A stretch of DNA of 64,000 nt from Micromonospora arborensis (GTDB taxonomy: Bacteria; Actinomycetota; Actinomycetes; Mycobacteriales; Micromonosporaceae): NCBI RefSeq assembly GCF_003205615.1, contig NZ_PYBV01000016.1:128713-192712 (forward strand), given 5' to 3'. Of the stretch, positions 10,399-20,319 are shown in pieces. Numbering within the stretch: position 1 is the first letter of the stretch; every line of letters begins with the position of its first letter. A program made the translations under genes and the position numbers. The notes beneath the pieces were generated by a model. That model saw only the letters and a program-made list of their open reading frames with translations. It did not search any database and was not told where the DNA came from.

Positions 10399-11148
10399 TC
10401 AGCGCTGCGGGCGGGCGTCGGCCGGGAGTCGCAGCGGCGGTAGCAGTCGCGGCAGTTCGGCCGGGTCGGCGATCGGGCCGGGGAAGGCCAGCCTGATCCG
10501 ACGTCGGGCGCCGGGTCGGCCGAGCGCCACCACCAGCCCGTAGCGGTCGATGCGCACCACCCGGGGCGGCCCGTCGGGGGCCTGCTCGGTCAACCCGAGC
10601 TGCCGGCGCAGGTACGCGGCCACCTCGGCGCCGTCACGCTCGGCGAGGTCGGCGAGCAGACGCGCCTCGACCGGGTGCACCGGGTCCGGCTCCGCCTCGG
10701 CGTACTCCCCCGGGTCGACCCGGTGCACGACGCCGGCCCGCTCCCAGCGGACCTCGACCACGTCGAAGCGGAACAGCCGGAACCGGGTGCCCAGGTCGAG
10801 CAGGTCGCCGGTCGGCTCCACGGCGGCGAAGTCGACCGCCGCGCGGCGGGCCTCGTCGCCGTGTAGTTCACCCGCCCAGCCGGAGACCCAGGCTCGGCCC
10901 AGGCCGGGCGCTCCGGCGGCGGGTGGCAGGTCGAGCACGTCGAGCACCACCGCGACGTCGTTGCCCCCGGTGACCGGCTGCAGTGCGGCGGCCAGGTGGC
11001 TGGCTACCGGCACCAGCAGCAGCACCCGCCCGTCCGGGTCGGTCACGTGCCGGGCGTGGTGCGGGCCCGGCCGGTGCGCCAGGTGGACCAGGCCGGGCAG
11101 GCGGCCGGCGACGAGGGTACGAACGATCTCGGCGGGGTTGGGCCGCAT
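10399..11148 (-). CDS. DUF2470 domain protein, probable iron/heme-linked function
   Basis: A 249-residue cytoplasmic protein. The N-terminal half resembles the pyridoxamine-oxidase-like fold and the C-terminal region (about residues 160-230, EARLLADLAERDGAEVAAYL) resembles the DUF2470 domain found with HugZ-type heme-degrading proteins. Function is inferred from family and context. Upstream lies a near-consensus IdeR/DtxR iron box (11164-11182), so the gene should be repressed by iron. It is monocistronic, with a terminator beyond its stop. I am confident it is a gene, less so of its biochemical role. Confidence 0.8.
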   Translation of the reverse strand: MRPNPAEIVRTLVAGRLPGLVHLAHRPGPHHARHVTDPDGRVLLLVPVASHLAAALQPVTGGNDVAVVLDVLDLPPAAGAPGLGRAWVSGWAGELHGDEARRAAVDFAAVEPTGDLLDLGTRFRLFRFDVVEVRWERAGVVHRVDPGEYAEAEPDPVHPVEARLLADLAERDGAEVAAYLRRQLGLTEQAPDGPPRVVRIDRYGLVVALGRPGARRRIRLAFPGPIADPAELPRLLPPLRLPADARPQR

Positions 11149-11163
11149 GGGCGCGACTCCTTC

Positions 11164-11182
11164 AAAGGTTAGGCTTACCTAA
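11164..11182 (-). promoter_or_regulatory. IdeR/DtxR-type iron box
   Basis: AAAGGTTAGGCTTACCTAA matches 16 of 19 positions of the classical IdeR/DtxR consensus TTAGGTTAGGCTAACCTAA. It is centred 25 bases upstream of the DUF2470 start, where bound repressor would block the promoter. The other flanking gene also points away, so only the DUF2470 gene is a plausible target. Confidence 0.85.
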
Positions 11183-11246
11183 CCCGGAGCCTAGAGCACC
11201 TGACCGGCGGCGTCCACCACACCCACGCATCCGGAACGCCACCGCG

Positions 11247-13043
11247 TCACCGTGTCTGCTCCAGCCAGGAGGCGTAGAGCAGGCCGTAGACCGAGTCGGC
11301 ATCGCGGACCAGCTCGTCGTGCGGACCGCGCTGCACCACCCGACCCCGGTCCACCACGATCACCTCGTCGGCGGCCTGCGCCGTGGAGAGCCGGTGTGCG
11401 ATCGCGAGGGTGGTCCGACCCCTGGTGACCGCGTCCAGGGTGCGTTGCAACCGCACCTCGGTCGCCGGGTCCACCGCGCTGGTCGCCTCGTCCAGCACCA
11501 GCAGGTCCGGGTCGGCCACGTACGCCCGCGCCAGCGCGACGAGCTGCCGCTCGCCCACACTGAGCGCCTCGCCGCGCTCGCCGACGGGGGTGTCCAGACC
11601 CGCCGGCAGACCCTCCAGCCAGTCCGACAGGCCCAGCTCGGTGAAGGCCGCGCTCAACTGCTCGTCGGTCAGCTCCGGCCGGGCGAACCGGACGTTGTCC
11701 CCCACCGTCGCGTCGAAGAGGAACCCGTCCTGCGGCACCATCACCACCCGGGACCGCAGCGAGTCGAACCGGACCTCCGCCAGCGGCACCCCGGACAGCA
11801 GCACCGCCCCGGCCGACGGGTCCATCAGACGGGTCAGCAGCTTCGCGAAGGTGGTCTTGCCGCTGCCGGTCTCACCGACCACCGCCACCCGGCTCTTCGC
11901 GGGGATCTCCAGGTCGATGTCGTGCAACACCGGCGGGCCACCCGGGTAGGCGAACCGCACACCGGCGAACCGGACGTCCAACGGCCCGCCCGGCAGCTTG
12001 CGCCCCTGCTCCCCCGGGTCGGCCACGTCGGGGGCCACGTCCAACACATCCAGCACCCGACGCCAACCGGCGATCGCGTTCTGCGCCTCGTTGAGCACCT
12101 CGGTGGCGATCTGCACCGGCTGGATGAAGAGCGTCACCAGGAAGAGGAACGCGGTCAGCTGACCGATCGACAGCGTGCCGTCCACCCCCAGTGTCACCCC
12201 GAGCACCACCACACCGGCCAGGGCCAGCCCGGCGGCCAACTCGCCGACCGAACTGCCCACGATGCTGATCCGGATCGCCCGCTGCTGCGCCACACGCTGC
12301 GCGTCGATGGCCTCGTCCAGCCGCCGCGCGGTGCGCCCCGCGATCCCGTAGGCCCGGATCACCGGCGCGCCCACCACGCTCTCGCCGATCGTGCCGAGCA
12401 GCGTGCCGGTGCGCTGGCGCACCGTCGCGTACGCCGTGCCGAGACGGCGCTGCAACTGCCGGATGACGAACACCGCCGGGAGGAACGCGACCAACACCAC
12501 GAGGGTCAACTGCCAGGAGTACGCGAGCATGACGGCGGTGGTGACCACCAGCTGACCGAGGTTGACCAGCAGGATCACCCCGCCCCACTGGAGGAACTGG
12601 GTGATCTGGTCGACGTCGCTGGTCACCCGCGAGACCAGCGAGCCACGCCGCTCCGACTGCTGGTGCAACATGGACAGGTCGTGCACGTGCCGGAACGCCC
12701 GCGTCCGCACATTGGCCAGCGCCGTCTCGCTGACCGTGAACAGCCGGCGCATCATCAGGTAGCCGCAGATCGTCGTGATCGTCAGGATCAGTGCGGTGAT
12801 CGCCACCACCGACCAGACCACATCCAGATTCAGGCCACCGACGATGCCCCGGTCGATGCCCTGCTGCACGGCGACCGGCACGGCCACCCGACCGACCATG
12901 TAGACCAACGCCAGGAGCAGGGTGCCAGCCAGCCCCGTCCGAAGCTCCGGCGAGAGCGCCAGACCCCGGCGCAGGGTCTGCCAGGTCGTCTCCTGCTTCT
13001 CAGCGGTCTCAGACGTCTTCTCACTGGTCACAGACGTACTCAA
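11247..13043 (-). CDS. ABC exporter half-transporter, subunit with catalytic Glu
   Basis: A 598-residue type IV ABC exporter half with an N-terminal six-helix membrane domain (about residues 36-310) and a C-terminal ATPase. Walker A is GETGSGKT and Walker B LLVLDEATSA keeps the catalytic glutamate. The H-loop AHRLST is intact, but the signature is LSVGE rather than LSGGQ. This is complementary to the neighbouring subunit and suggests a heterodimer with one active and one degenerate site. The TTG start at 13043 has AGGAG seven bases upstream, contributed by a repeated element. Open frame upstream to 13541 is a shadow of the other gene. Substrate unknown; multidrug or lipid export is typical. 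Confidence 0.92.
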   Translation of the reverse strand: MSTSVTSEKTSETAEKQETTWQTLRRGLALSPELRTGLAGTLLLALVYMVGRVAVPVAVQQGIDRGIVGGLNLDVVWSVVAITALILTITTICGYLMMRRLFTVSETALANVRTRAFRHVHDLSMLHQQSERRGSLVSRVTSDVDQITQFLQWGGVILLVNLGQLVVTTAVMLAYSWQLTLVVLVAFLPAVFVIRQLQRRLGTAYATVRQRTGTLLGTIGESVVGAPVIRAYGIAGRTARRLDEAIDAQRVAQQRAIRISIVGSSVGELAAGLALAGVVVLGVTLGVDGTLSIGQLTAFLFLVTLFIQPVQIATEVLNEAQNAIAGWRRVLDVLDVAPDVADPGEQGRKLPGGPLDVRFAGVRFAYPGGPPVLHDIDLEIPAKSRVAVVGETGSGKTTFAKLLTRLMDPSAGAVLLSGVPLAEVRFDSLRSRVVMVPQDGFLFDATVGDNVRFARPELTDEQLSAAFTELGLSDWLEGLPAGLDTPVGERGEALSVGERQLVALARAYVADPDLLVLDEATSAVDPATEVRLQRTLDAVTRGRTTLAIAHRLSTAQAADEVIVVDRGRVVQRGPHDELVRDADSVYGLLYASWLEQTR

Positions 13044-13046
13044 CGC

Positions 13047-13124
13047 TGCACTCCTCGCGCTCACCGCGCTGGCCTTTCGTTCGCGACTGCGGGGCTCCGC
13101 TTCGCTGCACTCCTCGCGCTCACC
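13047..13124. repeat. Intercistronic repeat element, copy A (with partial second copy)
   Basis: Read on the minus strand, the element starts with the stop codon of the upstream ABC gene (TGAGCGCGAGGAGTGCAGC) and ends near CGCAGTCGCGAACGAA. A second partial copy (GAGCGCGAGGAGTGCAGCG) supplies the ribosome-binding site of the downstream ABC gene. Related copies lie at 28145-28194 and 28376-28423, also starting at stop codons. Confidence 0.8.
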
Positions 13125-15006
13125 GGTCCACCTCGATTTCCAGGCCGGACGGCAGCGGCGCGACCTCATCGCCGTACGGGCTCTCCTGCGCGCGCTCGAC
13201 CTCAGCCTGCTCGTACGCGGTGACCAGGTCGACGTAGCCGGGCACGGTTGCCAGCAACTCGCTGTGCGTGCCCCGGGCGACCACCCGCCCCTGCTCCACG
13301 TAGATGACCTCGTCGGCGAGCGCGATGGTGGCCCGGCGGTACGCCACCACCAGGATCGACGCGGCCGGCACCCCCGGCTCGGCGGTCGACGACCGCAACC
13401 CGGCCAGGATGGCGGCCTCGACCCGCGGGTCGACCGCGCTGGTCGCGTCGTCGAGCACCAGCAGGCGCGGCCGGCCCGCCAGCGCGCGGGCCAGGGTGAG
13501 CCGCTGCCGTTGCCCACCGGAGAGCGAGGTGCCCCGCTCACCGACCATGGTGTCCAGACCGTCGGGCAGCGCGGCGACGAACCCGTCCGCCTCGGCCAGC
13601 CGCAGCGCCGCCCAGACGGCCTCGTCGTCGATACCCGGGCGGTCGAGGGAGATGTTGGCGCGGACCGTGTCGTCGAAGACGAAGGGCACCTGGGCGACCA
13701 GCGCCACCGTGCCGGCCAGCGACGCGGCGGTCAGCTCGCGCACGTCCACCCCGTCCAGGCAGACGGTGCCGGAGTCCGGGTCGACGAGCCGGACCGCCAG
13801 CGAGGCGATTGTCGACTTGCCGGCGCCGGTGGGCCCGACCAGTGCCACCGTCCGGCCGGCCGGCACGGTGAAGCCGACCTCACCGAGCACCTGCGCGCCG
13901 GGCTGGTGGGCCTCGGCGGGTGGGTAGGAGAAGTGCACGTCGCTGAAGGTGAGGGTGGCCGGGCCAAGCGTGCCGGCCGAGTCGAGGACGCGTTGCCCGT
14001 ACGGCATCTCGCCGGTGGCGTCGAGCACCCGGCGGACCCGGTCCCAGCCCGCGACGCTGCGCGGCAGCTCGGCCAGGACCCAACCGATGGCCCGCACCGG
14101 AAAGGCCAGCACGGTGAAGAGGAAGGCCACGCTGACCAGCTCGGTCACGCTGATCGCGCCCTGGCGCAGCCGGAACGCCCCGACCACCAGCACCGCGAGG
14201 GTGCCGATGCTGGGCAGCGTCTCCAGCAGCGGGTCGAAGACGCCGCGCAGCCGGCCGACCGCGATCAACGAGTCGCGTAGCTCGCCGGCCCGGCCCGCGA
14301 ACCGGGCGGTCTCCTGAGCCTCGCGGCCCATCGTCTTGACCACCAGGGCGCCGTCGAAGCTCTCGTGGGCGATCCCGCTGACCTCGGCGCGCAGGCGCTG
14401 CGCCCGGGCCTGCCGGGGCGCCATCCGGCGGGAGTAGACCACGTTGAGCGCGAACAACGCCGGAAAGACCGCGAGACCGACCAGGGCGAGCGCCCAGTCG
14501 GTGGCGAAGAGCGAGACGATCGCGCCGACCAACATCACCAGCGTGCCGACCGCGAAGGGCAACGGCGCGATGGGGTACCAGGCCGCCTCGACGTCGGAGT
14601 TGGCGTTGGACAACAGGGTGCCGGTGGAGTTGCGGTGGTGCCAGGACAGCGGCAGCTCCAGATAGCGGCGGGTGACCCGGCGGCGGTAGGAGGCCTGGAG
14701 GCGGTACTGCATGTAGCCCGCCCCGAGGCGGCGGCCGATGATGCCTGCCACCCGTAGCACGCTGATCCCGAACAGCGCGGCCGCGGCCAGCGCGAGCGTC
14801 CCGGTGCCCACCTCTCGGCGGGAGATGGCCGGCAGCGCCACCTCACCGACGACCGTCCCAACGACCCGCGCGCTGACGATGATCATCCCGCCGAAGAGCA
14901 CGCTGCCGACGACCGCGACCGCGAAGATCCGTGGCTGCTCGCGGATTGCCTGCCGCAGGACTCCCAGCCCTCGGCTGAGCACGTCCCGACTTGTCTTGCT
15001 CGCCAC
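13120..15006 (-). CDS. ABC exporter half-transporter, degenerate-site subunit
   Basis: A 628-residue ABC exporter half: membrane domain about residues 20-330, ATPase about 350-600. The Walker A (GPTGAGKST) and signature (LSGGQRQR) are canonical. The Walker B ends LLVLDDATSA, with Asp in place of the catalytic Glu, and the H-loop histidine is replaced by Tyr (AYRRAT). Such degenerate sites are known from heterodimeric exporters (for example TM287/288), and the downstream gene has the matching pattern. The GTG at 15006 has GGGGGAAA upstream; a TTG at 15030 would add eight residues. It is the first gene of the pair. Confidence 0.92.
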   Translation of the reverse strand: MASKTSRDVLSRGLGVLRQAIREQPRIFAVAVVGSVLFGGMIIVSARVVGTVVGEVALPAISRREVGTGTLALAAAALFGISVLRVAGIIGRRLGAGYMQYRLQASYRRRVTRRYLELPLSWHHRNSTGTLLSNANSDVEAAWYPIAPLPFAVGTLVMLVGAIVSLFATDWALALVGLAVFPALFALNVVYSRRMAPRQARAQRLRAEVSGIAHESFDGALVVKTMGREAQETARFAGRAGELRDSLIAVGRLRGVFDPLLETLPSIGTLAVLVVGAFRLRQGAISVTELVSVAFLFTVLAFPVRAIGWVLAELPRSVAGWDRVRRVLDATGEMPYGQRVLDSAGTLGPATLTFSDVHFSYPPAEAHQPGAQVLGEVGFTVPAGRTVALVGPTGAGKSTIASLAVRLVDPDSGTVCLDGVDVRELTAASLAGTVALVAQVPFVFDDTVRANISLDRPGIDDEAVWAALRLAEADGFVAALPDGLDTMVGERGTSLSGGQRQRLTLARALAGRPRLLVLDDATSAVDPRVEAAILAGLRSSTAEPGVPAASILVVAYRRATIALADEVIYVEQGRVVARGTHSELLATVPGYVDLVTAYEQAEVERAQESPYGDEVAPLPSGLEIEVDR

Positions 15007-15179
15007 ACTTTCCCCCGCCGTAAGCCACAATTGTCTCCCTCATCCTTACCGGTCGGGGCCAGCGGTGCCGACCCGGACGGGATATGTCGACCATCACGTA
15101 CCGGACGGCGACGAGCGGCGGGCGCCGGCCCGGCGGCTGGCGCCGCGCGCCGACGGGTGACCGGGCCTACGATCGGGCC

Positions 15180-15809
15180 ATGCCGCGGTACGCCCGAGCC
15201 GAGCGCGAGGCGCTGGCCGATCTCCTGCTGGCCCTCGGGCCGGACGCTCCGACGATCAACGAGGGCTGGGTGACCCGTGATCTCGCCGCGCACCTGGTGC
15301 TGCGGGAGCGCCGCCCGGACGCGGCCGGCGGGATCGTGTTGCCGCCGCTGCGCGGTTACGCCGAGCGGGTCCGTCGCGAACTCGCCGCGCGGCCCTACCC
15401 GGAGCTGGTGGCACAGGTGCGACGGCCGCCGCTGTGGAGCCCGGTCAGCAACCCGGTGACCGACGAGTTGGCCAACACGATGGAGTTCTTCATCCACCAT
15501 GAGGACGTGCGGCGGGCGGGCGCCGGGTGGCAACCGCGCGAGCTGCCCGCCGGGCTGCAGAGCGCACTCTGGAAGCGTGCCGCCCCGCTGGCTCGGCTCG
15601 CGCTGCGCCGCTTTCCGGCGGACCTCTACGTGCAGGCGCCCGGTCACGGCGAGATATCCGTCGGTCGTGGCGGCGAACCGCTGCGGCTGGTCGGCCCCCC
15701 AGCCGAGCTGGCCCTGTTCCTCTCCGGCCGGCAGCGGGTGGCCCGGGTCCAACTGGACGGTCCGACGGAGACCGCGCGTCGGCTGCGCGCCACCAGCCTG
15801 GGAATGTAA
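15180..15809 (+). CDS. TIGR03085 family (DinB-like) metal-binding protein
   Basis: A 209-residue cytoplasmic protein of the TIGR03085 family, related to the DinB/mycothiol-dependent maleylpyruvate isomerase N-terminal fold. Conserved polar blocks ARAEREALADLL, GWVTRDLAAHLVLRERRPD and FFIHHEDVRRA include the His residues expected to bind metal. The family is widespread in actinobacteria with no assigned reaction; some relatives use mycothiol. The ATG at 15180 gives the family's usual length. In-frame codons back to 15084 have poor coding character. Divergent from the ABC exporter genes. Confidence 0.87.
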   Translation: MPRYARAEREALADLLLALGPDAPTINEGWVTRDLAAHLVLRERRPDAAGGIVLPPLRGYAERVRRELAARPYPELVAQVRRPPLWSPVSNPVTDELANTMEFFIHHEDVRRAGAGWQPRELPAGLQSALWKRAAPLARLALRRFPADLYVQAPGHGEISVGRGGEPLRLVGPPAELALFLSGRQRVARVQLDGPTETARRLRATSLGM

Positions 15810-15934
15810 CCCTCTGTGCTTAAACGGTCACAGTCTCACTGTGGCGCACCCCACACCCAGCGACATTCGCTGATATCTTCTCCCGTACGCTTCACCGCGC
15901 CGCTCCGCGCCGGGTGGCGCGAGTGGGGGCTATT

Positions 15935-16885
15935 GTGCGAAGTTTCGCGATTTCGGCACTCCGGGAGCCACCGTTTCCGGCGGGGCGCCACAAGGCCACG
16001 GATCGAGTAGCGAGCGAGAGCGTCGACTGGGCTCGCACCTTCGGCCTGATCGATTCCGGCCACCGGGTTCATCGACTACGGCAGGCGGATGCCGCCGGCC
16101 TGGCCGGACGGGCCTGCCCGGACGGGCCGGAGGACGGCCTGCGGCTGCTCACCGACCTGATCTCCTGGCTCTTCGTGATGGACGACGCCTGCGACGAGGA
16201 CGATCTCGGCGCGGACCCAGCCCGGCTGGCAACGACCATCGGGAGCCTGCTCGACGTGCTGGACCGGTGCGGCGAGCCGGACCGTCCACCGGGCGCCGAT
16301 GCCGGCCCGCTCGGCGCCGCGCTGCACGACCTGTGCCGCCGGACCCGGGCCCACGGCCGACCGGAACAGCTGCTGCGGTTCGCCAGCCAGGTGCAGGCGT
16401 ACCTGCTGGCACTGCTCTGGGAGGCGACCAACCGGGAGCGTCGGCGGGTCCCCGCGGTCGCGGAGTACGTGCAGATGCGCCGGCACACCGGCGGCGTACG
16501 CCCGTGCCTCACCCTGACCGACCTGGCGTCGCCGCGACCACCCGGGTCGGCCCAGCACGCCGATCCAAGGTTGATCGCCCTGGATCTGCTGGCGGTGGAT
16601 CTGGTCTGCTGGTGCAACGACCTCTTCTCCTACGGCAAGGAGAGCGAGGTGGACCCGGACGCGCACAACCTGGTGACGGTGATCGCGCGCAACAGCGGCG
16701 CGGACGAGTCGGCGGCGCTGCGGGCCGCGGCGCACCGGTTCAACCAAGGGCTGGCGGCGTACCTCGATGCGGAGGAAGCGCTGCTGGCCGGTGGGGACGA
16801 CGGACTACGCCACGCGCTGGCCACACGGCGGAACTGGGTCCGGGCCACCTACGACTGGTCACTGGTGGCTGCCCGGTACGCCTGA
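15935..16885 (+). CDS. Class I terpene synthase
   Basis: A 316-residue single-domain terpene cyclase. The Mg-binding motif DDACD is at residues 83-87, preceded by the usual Phe-Val-Met, and the NSE motif NDLFSYGKE is at 228-236. The C-terminal Arg-Tyr pair that caps the active site is present (ARYA). Such enzymes cyclise farnesyl or geranyl diphosphate, and the size fits a bacterial sesquiterpene synthase. The product cannot be predicted. The GTG at 15935 has GGGGG six bases upstream and gives the common N-terminus leading into PPFPAGRH. No P450, prenyltransferase or methyltransferase is adjacent, so it is an orphan locus. Confidence 0.93.
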   Translation: MRSFAISALREPPFPAGRHKATDRVASESVDWARTFGLIDSGHRVHRLRQADAAGLAGRACPDGPEDGLRLLTDLISWLFVMDDACDEDDLGADPARLATTIGSLLDVLDRCGEPDRPPGADAGPLGAALHDLCRRTRAHGRPEQLLRFASQVQAYLLALLWEATNRERRRVPAVAEYVQMRRHTGGVRPCLTLTDLASPRPPGSAQHADPRLIALDLLAVDLVCWCNDLFSYGKESEVDPDAHNLVTVIARNSGADESAALRAAAHRFNQGLAAYLDAEEALLAGGDDGLRHALATRRNWVRATYDWSLVAARYA

Positions 16886-17023
16886 TTCGGCCGTACCGGC
16901 CGGTGGGTGCGGGCGGCCGGACGATCACCGGGGCTAGCCGACGCACCGCGCCAGGCAATACTCTTCGGTAACCACCATGACGTGACGACCGTCACGCCAC
17001 CACCCCCGAAGGCGGCTACAGCG

Positions 17024-18850
<1,827 letters not shown>

Positions 18851-18869
18851 GCCAGCCCCGGAGTCGGCT

Positions 18870-18909
18870 GCCGGCGGCCCCGCACCCACCACCATTCGGG
18901 GCCGTCGGC
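18870..18909. terminator. Bidirectional terminator hairpin
   Basis: GCCGGCGGCCCCG (18870-18882) pairs with CGGGGCCGTCGGC (18897-18909) with one mismatch around a 14-nt loop. It occupies the short space between the convergent acyl-CoA ligase and LtrA genes and probably ends both transcripts. Confidence 0.7.
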
Positions 18910-18934
18910 GCCTGCGTGCGCGGCACGAACGGAG

Positions 18935-20224
18935 TCAGCGGCCGCCGGCCGGGGCAGGGCCGGCGCCGTGCTCGGCGAGGAAAGCGTCGCGCAGCTCGCG
19001 CCGGGCAGCACCGAACAGCCGCACCTCGGCGACCACCATGGCGACACAGACCACCGCCAGCACGCCCAGCGCGGCCAGGGCCGGCAGCCGGTCGGCCACC
19101 GGCAACAGCGCGATCAGCAGCAGCACCGTCGCCGCCCGGGGCCAGTTGACCGAGCTCATGCTGCGCAGCCGGAAACAGAGGTGCCCGAGCAGGTAGAGGA
19201 TCACTCCACCGTAGAGGGCCAGCAGACCCCACCCGTGCAGCGGGTCGCCCAGCTTGTGGTGGGTGCTGTCCCCCACGTACCCCAGCACCTTCTTGAAGCC
19301 GAGGGCGAGCAGGATGATGCCGGCCACCATCGGCAGGTGCAGATAGGTGTAGGAGTCGCGGCCGAGCGCGGCGCGGGCGACGCCCTCGGCCCGGTGGAGC
19401 ACCCGCTCGGCAGCGATCGACACCACGTCGAAGTACGCCCACCAGAGCGCGGCGGTGACCGTGATGGCCAGCGCCGACGCGATGATGATCGGCCAGGAGA
19501 TGGGCAGCGCGGTGGCCCCCACGCCGATGGCCACCAACGACTCGCCGAGCGCGATGATGATGATCAGGCCATGGCGTTCGGCCCAGTGCGCCGCGGAGAA
19601 GATGCGCCATCCGCGCGCCCCGATCGCCATGATCCCGCCATAGTCGACGGCCAGCGCGAGCACCCACAGCACCGTACGGATCGTGCCGACCTGCTGCGGC
19701 GAGTCGGTCAGCCGCTGCGGCACCAGAGCCGCGGAGAAGAGCAGCAGTGCGCCCGCGAGCATCGGCAGCGCGGCGCGCAGCAGTTGCCGGCGCAGTCCGG
19801 CGTCGCCGCGCGCGGCGAAGAAGTAGAGGACCAGGTGCAGCACCCGGACGACCAGGTAGCAGGCGGCGAAGACCACCGGGCCGGAGAGCCCGCCGGGCAG
19901 GTCGTCGAAAGCCTCCGGGATGGTCACCGCGACCACGAACATGGTGGCCATCACGGCGAAGAGCACCACCCGTAACAGGCCCTCGTCGACCCGGACGGTG
20001 TTGCCCAGCCAGGCGTAGCAGCACCAGCACCACCAGAGCACGGCCAGTAGGAGCAGCCCCCGCAGCAGGCCACCGGCGGTGAGGTCGTCGGCCATCAGCG
20101 CCGTCACCTGGGTGAGCGCGTAGACGAAAACCAGATCGAAGAAGAGCTCCAGCGGGGTCACTGTGGAGCCCTCGGTCATCACCCGCATCCGCGACGCACG
20201 CCGCGTTCTGTCGCCATCGGTCAC
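18935..20224 (-). CDS. Low temperature requirement protein A (LtrA) family membrane protein
   Basis: A 429-residue polytopic protein with about 11 hydrophobic segments and the family hallmark TPLELFFDLVFVYALTQV near residues 20-40. LtrA was named in Listeria for growth at low temperature; the biochemical activity is not established. The GTG at 20224 gives the usual short charged N-terminus (TDGDRTRRASRMRVMTEGS). ATG codons at 20188 and 20179 are alternatives, and none has a strong ribosome-binding site. It stands alone, convergent with the acyl-CoA ligase. Confidence 0.88.
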   Translation of the reverse strand: MTDGDRTRRASRMRVMTEGSTVTPLELFFDLVFVYALTQVTALMADDLTAGGLLRGLLLLAVLWWCWCCYAWLGNTVRVDEGLLRVVLFAVMATMFVVAVTIPEAFDDLPGGLSGPVVFAACYLVVRVLHLVLYFFAARGDAGLRRQLLRAALPMLAGALLLFSAALVPQRLTDSPQQVGTIRTVLWVLALAVDYGGIMAIGARGWRIFSAAHWAERHGLIIIIALGESLVAIGVGATALPISWPIIIASALAITVTAALWWAYFDVVSIAAERVLHRAEGVARAALGRDSYTYLHLPMVAGIILLALGFKKVLGYVGDSTHHKLGDPLHGWGLLALYGGVILYLLGHLCFRLRSMSSVNWPRAATVLLLIALLPVADRLPALAALGVLAVVCVAMVVAEVRLFGAARRELRDAFLAEHGAGPAPAGGR

Positions 20225-20319
20225 GGCCGACAGTCTGGCAGGCCGGCGCGAGCCGGTGGCGCCCGTTGCGGCAGCGCGCCGCCGATCCATCCGAGACGCC
20301 CGCTCGGCGCAGTGGGGCC

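Noticed and set aside
10983..13223. 746-codon plus-strand open frame across the ABC exporter genes
   Set aside because: Antisense shadow; His/Arg/Gly-rich with no motif.
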